Origin: Leptofilum sp041987425
GTDB taxonomy: Bacteria; Chloroflexota; Anaerolineae; Promineifilales; Promineifilaceae
DNA: 10,676 nt
Assembly (NCBI GenBank): GCA_041987425.1
Contig: JBHIWP010000200.1
Span: forward strand, 1-10,676
Direction of reading: 5' to 3'
Part shown: piece after piece, positions 1 to 7,330 of the stretch
Layout of the letters: every line of letters starts with the position of its first letter
Numbering within the stretch: position 1 is the first letter of the stretch
Made by a program: the position numbers and the translations under genes
The notes under the pieces: model-generated
What the model was told of the DNA's origin: nothing
The model's database searches: none
Seen by the model: the letters and a program-made list of their open reading frames with translations, nothing else

Positions 1-328
1 GGAGGAAGTCAGCGCTAGAGGCGTTGTTGGTGTGAGCCAGATAGTAGTTAAAGGAAAGCGTCAGATTGCCGCTGCTGGGCAGGCTGATGTTGGGCGAGCG
101 GATCGAGGTGACGCCATTGTCGATGTCATTAGCCCCGACGCTGCTGCCCGCGGTGGCCCCGGTGACCAGGTCATTGCTGCCGCTGACGGTGGTGCCCAGC
201 TGTTTGGGACCGCCGGAGTTAGTGTCTTCGGGGTTGGCGCGCTGCCACTGGCCGGTGGTGGCGGTGTCGGTGCCGTTGGGGTTGGTGGTCCAGCCCAGGT
301 TACTCTCGAAGTTGTCGAAGAAGATAGT
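1..328 (-). repeat. Beta-sandwich module, copy C (partial)
   Basis: This is the third copy of the module that occurs twice in the neighbouring protease. It covers residues 1050-1158 of the gene and is cut by the window edge. It starts with the FFDNFESNLGW motif and carries the GSSVGANDIDNGVTSIRSPN core. A 42-base stretch at 60-101 is identical to 3967-4008 in copy B. That points to recent duplication or gene conversion. The fold is inferred to be a MAM- or concanavalin-like jelly roll from its strand pattern; ligand unknown. Confidence 0.85.
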
Positions 329-3300
329 GCCGCCGGGCGGTGTGGTGGGCGTAGGTGTTGGCGGTGCAGGCGTGTTGGTGGCCGTGGGCACCGGGGTGTT
401 GGTCGCCGTCGGTGGCGGTGTGTTAGTGGCTGTTGGAATTGGCGTATTGGTGGCCGTCGGTGGTGGTGGTGTATTGGTTGCGGTTGGCGGTGGGGTATTT
501 GTTGCCGTTGGCACTGCGCCAACAGTACAAACTTCCAGGCTCCAGCCATTCAAGCTGCCACCATCCAGGTTGGCATTGTCATCAACAGTCAAGGTCCAGG
601 TGCCATTGGCATTTTGGCCGTCAAACGCAGAGAGGAGGTTGCTGGGCCGATAGGTGCCACCACCAACTGGCGGACATGGCCAGCTGCCGGGTGCTGCTTC
701 ATCGTCCAGATTCAAGTTGAAATTGTCCTCGCTGCTGCACGAACGGGCCATAATTTGCACTGAAGTGCCACCGGGGCTAGACAGATTAAAGTCTAGATCA
801 TTGATCCAGGTATGCGTACCGTTCAAGTTCCGCACGTTAATATCAGCAATGGTGCCACTGCCTGAGACGTTCAATACAGAGTTGACGGAAGGCGTCCCGC
901 TGCTGGAGATTGTTTTGGGCACATCGGTGCTGTTGTAGACTGTACAACTGCCGGGCACTGGCGTATTGGTTGGCGGCGGGGTGTTGGTAGCAGTGGCGGT
1001 CGGCCCGGGTGTCGGTGTTGGACCTGCTGTACAGTTGTAGCAGACAATGGCGAAGTCCTGGTCGGTGCTGTCGCCAACGTTGGGCACGCCGTTGCCCGCA
1101 ATGTTGAAGCCGGTCACGGTGATGTTGATCGCGCCGCTGGTGCCTGCGGGCAGGAAGATCGCTTCGTAGTTATTGAGCGCATCAGGCGAGCCGCCAGTTG
1201 TGCTCCATTGTCCGGAGAACCGGTTGCCCAAATAATTTGTTCCGCCAACATTGGCGGACAGATTCAGATTATTTACCTGGGGACTGGTGCCGATGGCGCC
1301 AGCAGCATCGGTGTAAGCGAGCACGATGCGCACGGGCTTAGATGGGTCAGCAGCCGTGCCTGCCCAGGTCCAGGTTTCACCGCTGTTATTGAGCAGAACC
1401 GATTGGTCCAACACAAATTTCGCGGTATTGTCAAACATCAAGGACATGTTGGGCATGCCGTAGCCCTGCGCGTTGCTGGGCAAGGTGTCGTTGGCGCTAA
1501 CGCCCGTCAGGTAGGTGGGATGGGCAATCAGATAAGCCTTCATAATGGCCGAACTGGGGGCAGAGACACCGTAGGTGTTTTGTAGCCAGTAGTAAGCCAG
1601 CGAGCTGACGCCCGCCACGGCCGGAGTGGAGTGGCTGGTGCCTGAAGAAGCGGCAAAGACCGTCTGCCCGGAAGGCCGATATTGGTCACAGACGCCGGAG
1701 CCATTGTAGCTGGCATTGGTGCTGGCCGTGCCCTGAATGTGGGTGCCGGGGGCAATAACTTCGGGCTTCACCCGGCCGCCCGGTGATGGGCCACGGCTGG
1801 AGAAGCTGATAACGTCCATGGCGTTGTTTGCCCCAGAGGAGTTAATGTTACAGCCGTCGGTCCAGCTGCCGTCTTCATCGGAAGGACGCATATTTTCGGA
1901 GGCGCCAACGGTGATCATGTTCTTGCCGTTGCCGGGACTGCCAACGGTGGCGGAGCCTGGGCCGGAGTTACCGGCGGCAAAGATGAAGATCATTTGCTGG
2001 TTGCCCGCCTGGGTCAGGTCGGCGTCGCGGGTGCCCACGTCAAAAGCCTGGGATGAGGAGTCGTAGGTGCCTGCACAGCTGGAACAGCCCCAGGAGTTAC
2101 TGCTGATTAGTGCGCCGTTATCCTGAGAGCTTTTGATCAGGCCGGTGTCGGTGCCGCCACAGTTGCTTAAGTTAAAGCTGGGGCCAAAAATACGGGTGCT
2201 GGCAAAACGGCCGTACGGATTAATGCCCAGCCCGCGCTGGAAGCCCAGCGGATCGCGGAAGGGGAAACCGGCCGTGGTGTCGTAGCCACCGGCGATGCTC
2301 ACGTTGATATGACCATGCCCATCTGGCCCGCCGCCGTTGCTGGCGCTGGTACAGTTCGCTATGTAGCTCAGCCGTGTGGGGTTGCTGATGTTGCCAAACT
2401 GATGCAGCGTGCGATCGCCAGAATTAACGGTGCCGTTGCCGACGCCGTCATCGGTAATATCCACAATCGGGTAATCCGCTGGATTGGTGCTGAAGCCGTA
2501 GCCGGAGAGCCAGGTCAGGTAGCCTGGGCCGCTTGGCCCGGTCTGGCTGCCGTTGAAGTTACCGGCCAGGATTTGGCCCTGGACCTCGTCCAGCAGCTCG
2601 CGCTCCAGGCGTTCTTCAACCCAATAAACATCTGGCAAACTGGCAATCGTTGCCACGTCATCTACGCGTACGGTAAAGTAAGCATTTTGGAAGGCCAGGA
2701 TGGGCGTCCAATGCGCTTCCTGGCTGACAGCTAGCGCCCGGATAGTTTGCTCGCTAAGATGCTTACGCTCATGTCTGATCATCTGTACAACGATTTGGAC
2801 TGTGTCCAACGCATTTGTGCTGTTGCTATTTAGGCGTTGCGAAAGGCCTGGCCCAACCTTTAGTGAAGATGGTAATGGTTGGCTGAATTGCATGATATCT
2901 TCTTGAGAAGCCATTCCATTAAGAAGATTGCGGCTGTTGCTATTTGCCCAGACAAGATAGCCATTTGTAGCAACGTACTGTACCAGTTTTGCTCCTGTGC
3001 TTTCTACTTCTGTCAGCCATTCGTCTTTAATAGGACCCACAAATTGAATTAACTGAAGTGATTCTTCACTACCAGCTGCTGTTAGTACCTCTTCCGTCGA
3101 TTGAACGTCGAGGCTGGTGTTAATTGTCATTTCTTCAAACAACAGCTGATCCATGCTACTGTCGATGACCAGCCTGGACTGTACATCTGCCGGTAAAGCA
3201 TCTAGCGCTGACTGCGAGACGCGGTAGAGGGCAAACGAGCCATAGTCATGCCAAAGCGAGACACCTGCATTATTTGTGTTAAGTACACCGGCAGGGGCAA

Positions 3301-3475
3301 TGACCTTTACAGTTGGTTCGTTGCTTTGGCTGTTTGAAACTGCATTGTTGTTGAGGTCATTGCTGGCAGACAGACTACCCGAGGCAATGCTCAATAATAA
3401 GATAGCTGAAACAGTAACGAAGAGTAAGAAAAACCAGACCTTCGGAATGCTTTTCCTCGCGTTTGACGATCGCAT
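1..3475 (-). CDS. Exported subtilisin-like (S8, Kp43-type) serine protease with P-domain; 3' end outside window
   Basis: The reading frame is open from ATG at 3475 to base 2 (1158 codons) with no stop. GGAGG at 3486-3490 supports this start. Residues 1-37 form a signal peptide with a basic start and a hydrophobic run. A propeptide-like region follows to about 320. The catalytic domain has Asp342 (ITDDGV), His387 (DGHGHI), oxyanion Asn503 (AAGNSGPG) and Ser614 (SGTSHSTP). Residues about 640-835 resemble the beta domain that follows Kp43-type subtilases. A proprotein-convertase P-domain spans about 844-983 (THTWINDLDFNL, SSPGGT, NGTWTLTV). Then comes a Pro/Thr linker (984-1049) and a beta-sandwich module shared with the neighbouring protease. 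Likely role: extracellular protein degradation. The neighbouring protease lies upstream, but a terminator between them argues for separate transcription. Substrate and full length are unknown. Confidence 0.93.
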   Translation of the reverse strand, partial: MRSSNARKSIPKVWFFLLFVTVSAILLLSIASGSLSASNDLNNNAVSNSQSNEPTVKVIAPAGVLNTNNAGVSLWHDYGSFALYRVSQSALDALPADVQSRLVIDSSMDQLLFEEMTINTSLDVQSTEEVLTAAGSEESLQLIQFVGPIKDEWLTEVESTGAKLVQYVATNGYLVWANSNSRNLLNGMASQEDIMQFSQPLPSSLKVGPGLSQRLNSNSTNALDTVQIVVQMIRHERKHLSEQTIRALAVSQEAHWTPILAFQNAYFTVRVDDVATIASLPDVYWVEERLERELLDEVQGQILAGNFNGSQTGPSGPGYLTWLSGYGFSTNPADYPIVDITDDGVGNGTVNSGDRTLHQFGNISNPTRLSYIANCTSASNGGGPDGHGHINVSIAGGYDTTAGFPFRDPLGFQRGLGINPYGRFASTRIFGPSFNLSNCGGTDTGLIKSSQDNGALISSNSWGCSSCAGTYDSSSQAFDVGTRDADLTQAGNQQMIFIFAAGNSGPGSATVGSPGNGKNMITVGASENMRPSDEDGSWTDGCNINSSGANNAMDVISFSSRGPSPGGRVKPEVIAPGTHIQGTASTNASYNGSGVCDQYRPSGQTVFAASSGTSHSTPAVAGVSSLAYYWLQNTYGVSAPSSAIMKAYLIAHPTYLTGVSANDTLPSNAQGYGMPNMSLMFDNTAKFVLDQSVLLNNSGETWTWAGTAADPSKPVRIVLAYTDAAGAIGTSPQVNNLNLSANVGGTNYLGNRFSGQWSTTGGSPDALNNYEAIFLPAGTSGAINITVTGFNIAGNGVPNVGDSTDQDFAIVCYNCTAGPTPTPGPTATATNTPPPTNTPVPGSCTVYNSTDVPKTISSSGTPSVNSVLNVSGSGTIADINVRNLNGTHTWINDLDFNLSSPGGTSVQIMARSCSSEDNFNLNLDDEAAPGSWPCPPVGGGTYRPSNLLSAFDGQNANGTWTLTVDDNANLDGGSLNGWSLEVCTVGAVPTATNTPPPTATNTPPPPTATNTPIPTATNTPPPTATNTPVPTATNTPAPPTPTPTTPPGGTIFFDNFESNLGWTTNPNGTDTATTGQWQRANPEDTNSGGPKQLGTTVSGSNDLVTGATAGSSVGANDIDNGVTSIRSPNISLPSSGNLTLSFNYYLAHTNNASSADFL
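329..526 (-). repeat. Pro/Thr linker repeats (PTATNTP-like units)
   Basis: About 66 residues between the P-domain and the module consist almost only of P, T, A and N. They include at least five PTATNTP units separated by short proline runs or by I, V or A with proline. Such linkers are common in exported multidomain proteins of Chloroflexota. The DNA is a degenerate tandem repeat and may vary in length between strains. The upstream protease has shorter linkers of the same type. Confidence 0.85.
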
Positions 3476-3485
3476 ATTGGGGGAT

Positions 3486-3490
3486 CCTCC
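3486..3490 (-). promoter_or_regulatory. Ribosome binding site of the Kp43-type protease
   Basis: GGAGG on the minus strand lies 10 bases before the ATG at 3475. It has the same spacing as the site of the upstream protease and fixes the start just before the signal peptide. Confidence 0.75.
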
Positions 3491-3646
3491 ATGTAAAACA
3501 GTTAATTTGAATGGTTGCCTCTGTTGGCGTTGTTAAGGTATGGAGCTAGAAGTAGACAACGCACATGCTTTGCAAATGCTCAATGGGTAATCATATCAAT
3601 GGCTTTTACCTCCTGGTTAGTCGTTCAGATTGTTCAGGCTATGCTG

Positions 3647-3684
3647 ATAAAAGAGAGAGCCTCCCATTGGCGAGGCTCTCTCTA
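3647..3684 (-). terminator. Rho-independent terminator of the upstream protease
   Basis: A perfect 12-bp stem (AGAGAGAGCCTC at 3652-3663, GAGGCTCTCTCT at 3672-3683) has an 8-base loop. On the minus strand it is followed by TTTTATC. It starts 18 bases after the stop codon at 3702. It should end the transcript before the next protease, whose start codon lies about 170 bases further on. Confidence 0.9.
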
Positions 3685-3701
3685 CTTCAAAGAACGGCTA
3701 A

Positions 3702-6389
3702 CTAATTATTTGTTATTCGTACATCATCTACACCGGCTTCTACCAGGCTGCCAGAGCCGCCATCAGCCGCCTCAATCAGGATGTAGACTGTTTGTCCGGC
3801 AAAGCTGTTCAGGCTGACGCTGGTGCTGGCCCAAACGGCCGCATCCGTGTTGCCCGCGCCCAGTTCTTCAAATACGACCTGGGTGGTGTTGCCCACCACG
3901 CTAACGCGCAGGAAGTCGGCGCTGGTGGCGTTGTCCAGGTGCGCCAGGTAGTAGGAGAACTCAAGCGTCAGATTGCCGCTGCTGGGCAGGCTGATGTTGG
4001 GCGAGCGGATAGACGTAAGGCCGTTGTCGATGTCGTTGCTGCCCACGCTGCTGCCAGCTGTGCCTTCTGTAACCAGATCAAAGCTGCCGCTGACGGTGGT
4101 GCCCAACTGCAACGTTGTGCCACTATAGGAAGTGGTTTCGGGGTTAGCCCGTTCCCACTGGCCGGTGGTGGCGGTGTCGGAACCGTTGGGATTGGTTGTC
4201 CAGCCGAGGTTGCTCTCGAAATTGTCGAAGAAGACGTCTCCGCTAGGGGGTGGGGTAGGCGTGTTTGTCGGCGGTATAGGTGTGTTGGTAGGGGTGGGTG
4301 GCGGTGGTGTGGGCGTGGGTGGTGGCGGGGTGGCCGTGGGTGCGGCCGTATCAGCCGTAATTTCCACATCATCTACGGCCGCTTCTACCAGACTGCCAGA
4401 ACCAGCATCGGCCGCTTCTATGAGCAGATAGACTGTTTGTCCAGAGAAGCTGTTCAGGCTGACGGTGGTGCTGTCCCACACGGCTACATCCGTGTTGCCC
4501 GCGCCCAGTTCTTCAAACACGACCTGGGTGGTGTTGCCCACCACGCTAACGCGCAAGAAGTCGGCGCTGGTGGCATTGTTTAGATGTGCCAGGTAGTAGG
4601 AGAATGAAAGAGCGATATTGCTGCTGACCGGCAGGTTGATGTTGGGTGAACGGATCGATGTGACGCCGTTGTCGATGTCGTTGGCGCCCACGCTGCTGCC
4701 AGCTGAGCCTCCCGTGACCAGGTCGAAGCTGCCGCTGACGGTAGTGCCTAACTGCATCGTACTGCCGCCGCTGCTGGTCGTTTCGGGGTTGGCCCGTTCC
4801 CATTGGCCGGTGGTAGCGGAGTCAGAACCGTTGGGATTGGTCGTCCAGCCCTGGCTGCTCTCGAAATTATCGAAGAAGATGACGTTGCCTGGCAACGGCG
4901 TTGACGTGGCGGTTGGCGGTGGTGGGGTGGGGGTTGGTCCTGGAGGACCCATTTGCTGGGCGGCGGCGTAACAATTGATACGGCCGTAGCCGTAATTGAA
5001 ATCGAACCCGGACGAACCCAGGTCAACGCCGGTGGTGGTTAAGAGATTGTAAATCTCATCGTGAGTTATATTGATGTCAATGCCCTTCAGAAGCGCCGCA
5101 CAGCCCGCCACGTGGGGCGCAGCCATCGAGGTGCCGGAGAAGTTGGCATATCCACCTCCATCAACAGACGAGCGCACGTTTTCACCCGGTGCGCTAACGT
5201 CAGGCTTGTCTGTACAGGCGGCGAAGTCACCAGGGCCGCGGCTGCTGAAGCTGGCAACCACGTCGTTAATATTGGTCGCACCAACGCCAATGACGTTGCA
5301 ATAATCGCCCGGCGAACCGATCGTGCTTGAGCCTGGGCCGGAGTTTCCGGCCGAAATGGACAGCACGATGCCAGCGGCACGAGCAGCATTGATCAAAGGC
5401 TGGTCGCTGGGATCGCCGCCGGGGCCGCCGATGGAATAGTTCAGTACGTGCGGCCGTTCATCCGGATTACAGCTGGGGTCGCCTGGATCATCACCCAGGG
5501 CGCATGGGGCCACCATCCATTCCCAGGAAGCCGTCAGGGCCCCATCGGAACAGGTATTGAATTCACAGCCTCGGGCTGCGATCCAGGTAGCACCTGGGGC
5601 GTTACCGATCTGGTTAGCACCGCCATCATCGCCTACCATGGTGCCCATGGTGTGCGTGCCGTGATCATTCTGATCACAGGGGGTTGTTCCAGAGCAAAGC
5701 CCGGTAGCGTCATACCAGTTGTAGCTGTGATTAAAGGAACCACCGTTGTTGCCACGGTATTGGTTAACAAGCGCCGGATGATTGTAATCGACGCCAGTGT
5801 CGATATTGGCTACAACGACGCCCTCACCTGTGGTGCCAAATTCAGACCAGATTTGGGGGGAGCCAATGCGGGTGACGCCCCATTCAAGTGCCTGAATGCT
5901 TGCGTCTTGTGTCCGAACTGGATCGGGAACGGAGTAAACTCTGACTGCTTCTACCGCCGATACGTCGGTTCGGCTGGCAATATGAGCCAGAACAGTTTCA
6001 TTAGAAGTTACCAGCACCGAATTATTGATAAAGAACGTCCGGTAACTTTGAACGTTGCCTGAAATCATCTCGCGATTTAGGTAATTGAGCAAAGGCCTTT
6101 GTGTTTCTTCGGCCGTTTCGCGCAGGGTATTGTAAACAAACCAACCACGCTCCGACCAATCGCTAATCTGGTAAGCCGCACTTAGATCAGCCTGCCGATT
6201 CATTCGCACCCAATATTCGCCAGTCCCGGCTTCCTGAATGTTATCCAATACGCCTGGTTCTATCTTCTGGGCGGCGTCGCTAGCGGGTTCGCCTGCCTGC
6301 AAAGAGGAGATATTCACCAAAACGAATGCCAGGGCAACTGCTAATACAACAAGGCGACCTATTCTGAAGAAATGTCTATTCACTTTCAT
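3702..6389 (-). CDS. Exported bacillopeptidase F-like S8 serine protease with two C-terminal modules
   Basis: The protein has 895 residues. I chose ATG 6389 over the in-frame ATG 6413 because AGGAGG at 6400-6405 falls inside the longer version. Residues 1-32 form a Sec-type signal peptide, with likely cleavage after LQA and no lipobox. A propeptide-like region follows to about 157. The catalytic domain shows Asp197 (IDTGVDYNHPAL), His243 (DHGTHTMGT), oxyanion Asn349 (SAGNSGPG) and Ser421 (SGTSMAAPHVAG). The surrounding sequence matches the bacillopeptidase F group. All ten or so cysteines lie in this domain, which suggests disulfides. Two modules (502-678 and 718-895) follow after Pro/Thr linkers. 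There is no C-terminal anchor. The likely role is secreted proteolysis. A structured leader and a small reading frame lie upstream. Confidence 0.95.
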   Translation of the reverse strand: MKVNRHFFRIGRLVVLAVALAFVLVNISSLQAGEPASDAAQKIEPGVLDNIQEAGTGEYWVRMNRQADLSAAYQISDWSERGWFVYNTLRETAEETQRPLLNYLNREMISGNVQSYRTFFINNSVLVTSNETVLAHIASRTDVSAVEAVRVYSVPDPVRTQDASIQALEWGVTRIGSPQIWSEFGTTGEGVVVANIDTGVDYNHPALVNQYRGNNGGSFNHSYNWYDATGLCSGTTPCDQNDHGTHTMGTMVGDDGGANQIGNAPGATWIAARGCEFNTCSDGALTASWEWMVAPCALGDDPGDPSCNPDERPHVLNYSIGGPGGDPSDQPLINAARAAGIVLSISAGNSGPGSSTIGSPGDYCNVIGVGATNINDVVASFSSRGPGDFAACTDKPDVSAPGENVRSSVDGGGYANFSGTSMAAPHVAGCAALLKGIDINITHDEIYNLLTTTGVDLGSSGFDFNYGYGRINCYAAAQQMGPPGPTPTPPPPTATSTPLPGNVIFFDNFESSQGWTTNPNGSDSATTGQWERANPETTSSGGSTMQLGTTVSGSFDLVTGGSAGSSVGANDIDNGVTSIRSPNINLPVSSNIALSFSYYLAHLNNATSADFLRVSVVGNTTQVVFEELGAGNTDVAVWDSTTVSLNSFSGQTVYLLIEAADAGSGSLVEAAVDDVEITADTAAPTATPPPPTPTPPPPTPTNTPIPPTNTPTPPPSGDVFFDNFESNLGWTTNPNGSDTATTGQWERANPETTSYSGTTLQLGTTVSGSFDLVTEGTAGSSVGSNDIDNGLTSIRSPNISLPSSGNLTLEFSYYLAHLDNATSADFLRVSVVGNTTQVVFEELGAGNTDAAVWASTSVSLNSFAGQTVYILIEAADGGSGSLVEAGVDDVRITNN
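3705..4238 (-). repeat. Beta-sandwich module, copy B
   Basis: This is the C-terminal module of the bacillopeptidase F-like protease (residues 718-895). It differs from copy A by eye at roughly 25-30 of about 175 positions. Its DNA is closest, in part, to copy C in the next gene. It starts at DVFFDNFES and ends at VDDVRITNN. Repeated aromatic and Gly/Ser-rich strands suggest a lectin-like jelly roll. A role in substrate or surface binding is inferred. Confidence 0.85.
4239..4355 (-). repeat. Pro/Thr linker between the two modules
   Basis: Residues 679-717 of the bacillopeptidase F-like protease are nearly all proline and threonine (TPTPPPPTP, TNTPIPPTNTP). A second short linker of the same kind (residues 481-501, bases 4887-4949) joins the catalytic domain to the first module. 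Confidence 0.8.
4356..4886 (-). repeat. Beta-sandwich module, copy A
   Basis: This is the first module of the bacillopeptidase F-like protease (residues 502-678). It runs from NVIFFDNFES to AAVDDVEIT. It shares the motifs WTTNPNGS, GQWERANPE, LGTTVSGSFDLVT and GNTTQVVFEELGAGNTD with copy B. It is the most diverged of the three copies at DNA level. Confidence 0.85.
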
Positions 6390-6399
6390 TTGTTTGCTT

Positions 6400-6405
6400 C
6401 CTCCT
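6400..6405 (-). promoter_or_regulatory. Ribosome binding site deciding the protease start
   Basis: AGGAGG on the minus strand lies 10 bases before ATG 6389. It makes that ATG the start, not the ATG at 6413, which would put the site inside the coding sequence. Confidence 0.8.
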
Positions 6406-6447
6406 AAAACCAATGACTATTTCGAAGAAAAGTTGCACTGTTTCAAA

Positions 6448-6565
6448 CTCTAGCCGGGCGATAGCCGGTGGCTACTTGTCCGCCTAGAGCAGCCCGGAAA
6501 ACTTAAATTTGGCGTGATCCTCCCACAGGATGACGGGGCGTGATTGTCATGCCCGCGGGAGGATC
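6448..6565 (-). other. Structured leader upstream of the protease (paired inverted repeats)
   Basis: Two groups of inverted repeats lie 60-176 bases before the protease ATG. In 6448-6497, CTCTAG (6448-6453) matches CTAGAG (6484-6489) and CCGGGC (6454-6459) matches GCCCGG (6492-6497). The two pairings cross, so they are mutually exclusive or form a pseudoknot. A small hairpin TAGCC-GGT-GGCTA (6462-6474) sits inside. In 6516-6565, GATCCTCCC (6516-6524) and GGGAGGATC (6557-6565) are perfect 9-base arms. No T-tract follows, so a plain terminator is unlikely. An RNA switch or protein-binding leader is an inference. Confidence 0.4.
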
Positions 6566-6625
6566 GTCACAGATGGCCAGAAATGAAAACAGGTTGTTGC
6601 CAATGAGTTATCACGATATTGAACC

Positions 6626-6739
6626 TCAAGCGTTAGGGTATGGATTGCTGACATATTGGTTGGTGGAATCGTAAGCATGGGTGGAACCGTCTGGCAGTGG
6701 GAACCCACCCAGACGAAGCAGTGTCATCAATGATTTCAT
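6626..6739 (-). CDS. Small reading frame (37 aa) with strong ribosome binding site; function unknown
   Basis: ATG at 6739 follows GGAGG (6746-6750) at an ideal 6-base spacing, and the frame ends with TGA at 6626. The peptide begins MKSLMTLLRLGGFPLPDG and ends SNPYPNA. It has a short leucine-rich N-terminal part but no full membrane segment and no cysteine. It lies 236 bases before the protease gene on the same strand. The coding region also contains a very stable hairpin (6688-6715). It could be a leader peptide, a small secreted or processed peptide, or a chance frame in a structured RNA. I recognise no family. The strong binding site is the main support. Confidence 0.4.
   Translation of the reverse strand: MKSLMTLLRLGGFPLPDGSTHAYDSTNQYVSNPYPNA
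6679..6715 (-). other. Stable hairpin with a competing alternative inside the small reading frame
   Basis: CGTCTGG (6688-6694) pairs with CCAGACG (6709-6715), and GTGGG (6697-6701) pairs with CCCAC (6704-6708), leaving a 2-base bulge and a tight loop. GGGTGG (6679-6684) can instead pair with CCACCC (6705-6710), which would break the first hairpin. Mutually exclusive hairpins inside a short leader frame recall attenuators, but no T-tract follows. Confidence 0.4.
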
Positions 6740-7330
6740 TTTCTTCCTCCAACAAAAGGATAGTTCTGTTGAGCAGTTGACAGCGTGTTTGGTTTAGAGG
6801 AACCAAATCGGATGCGGTGGCTCATGTGGCCTTACGGCCGTATAGGGTTTTCCAAGAATGAATAGTTTGTACACTCCGTCTCGAGATTTTTAGGGGAATA
6901 GACCAGTAAGCATGGATGAATGAAACGGCTGTATGGGGGTACACAGACATTTAATGCATGGTGTACTGGTCAGCTTCTTCTGTCTCCTTTAGCGCACACA
7001 AAACGAAAACGGCCGTTTGCCGGGCGGCAAAATCTGTATCGCTTGCTTACGCTATTTTGAAACGCACTTCACAGCAACGAGTCCTGCACCTATTTATCGG
7101 CTATCAATAAAATGAGTGCTCGTTTTAGAAAGATTAAGGTCTAAAATCAGGGCAACAGACCCTGTAATAGCAATATTTTTTCCAGGCTAAACACAAACAG
7201 TACGCCGGTAAGTGATAAGAAGACCAATACAGCCTATAAATAAAAGGGGAAAATTCTCTGCGTGTAAGATTAATCTCAGGTGGTGATATCTGCTCGATTG
7301 CACCTTATTCATGCTCCCAACATCAATTCG
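6740..7330. other. Gene-free stretch with several inverted repeats
   Basis: No convincing gene lies here. Perfect inverted repeats seen are TTTGGTT/AACCAAA (6788-6807, 6-base loop), GACCAGTA (6901-6908) with TACTGGTC (6964-6971), GTACAC (6939-6944) with GTGTAC (6961-6966), TTTGCC-GGGC-GGCAAA (7016-7031) and TTTTAGA/TCTAAAA (7123-7146). ACGGCCGT occurs at 6834-6841 and 7009-7016, the second extended to a 12-base palindrome (7007-7018). The stretch probably holds the 3' end of the phosphatase transcript and the promoter and leader of the protease. I could not place a promoter with confidence. Confidence 0.5.

Noticed and set aside
329..526. Regularly spaced repeats that could suggest a CRISPR array
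   Set aside because: The units are short, degenerate and in frame, coding PTATNTP; there are no unique spacers of constant length.
32..763. Long plus-strand open frames over the proteases (also 1208-1585, 2309-2734, 3792-4583, 5448-6062)
   Set aside because: They are antisense to well-supported proteases. Their compositions (Gly/Val/Trp-rich) mirror the Pro/Thr linkers and modules, and none shows a recognisable domain or binding site.
3479..3490. Shared GGAGGATC string in the protease binding site and in the dyad at 6557-6565
   Set aside because: An eight-base match that includes a ribosome binding site core is readily explained by chance.
3590..3614. Strong AGGAGGT-like sequence on the minus strand (3608-3614) after the terminator
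   Set aside because: The only ATG nearby opens a frame of four codons, so no gene can be assigned.
6448..6500. Resemblance of AGCCACCGG on the minus strand to part of the c-di-GMP (GEMM) riboswitch
   Set aside because: The other conserved parts of that riboswitch, including its second stem and receptor, are not present.
7143..7164. CAGGG/CCCTG hairpin followed by TTTT on the minus strand as terminator of the phosphatase gene
   Set aside because: The stem has five pairs, the T-run is short and it lies about 170 bases after the stop; support is too weak.
7187..7312. 41-codon minus-strand frame after the phosphatase gene, with a hydrophobic middle
   Set aside because: The GGGAG before its ATG is only one base away, the sequence is rich in chance-like residues, and nothing else supports coding.
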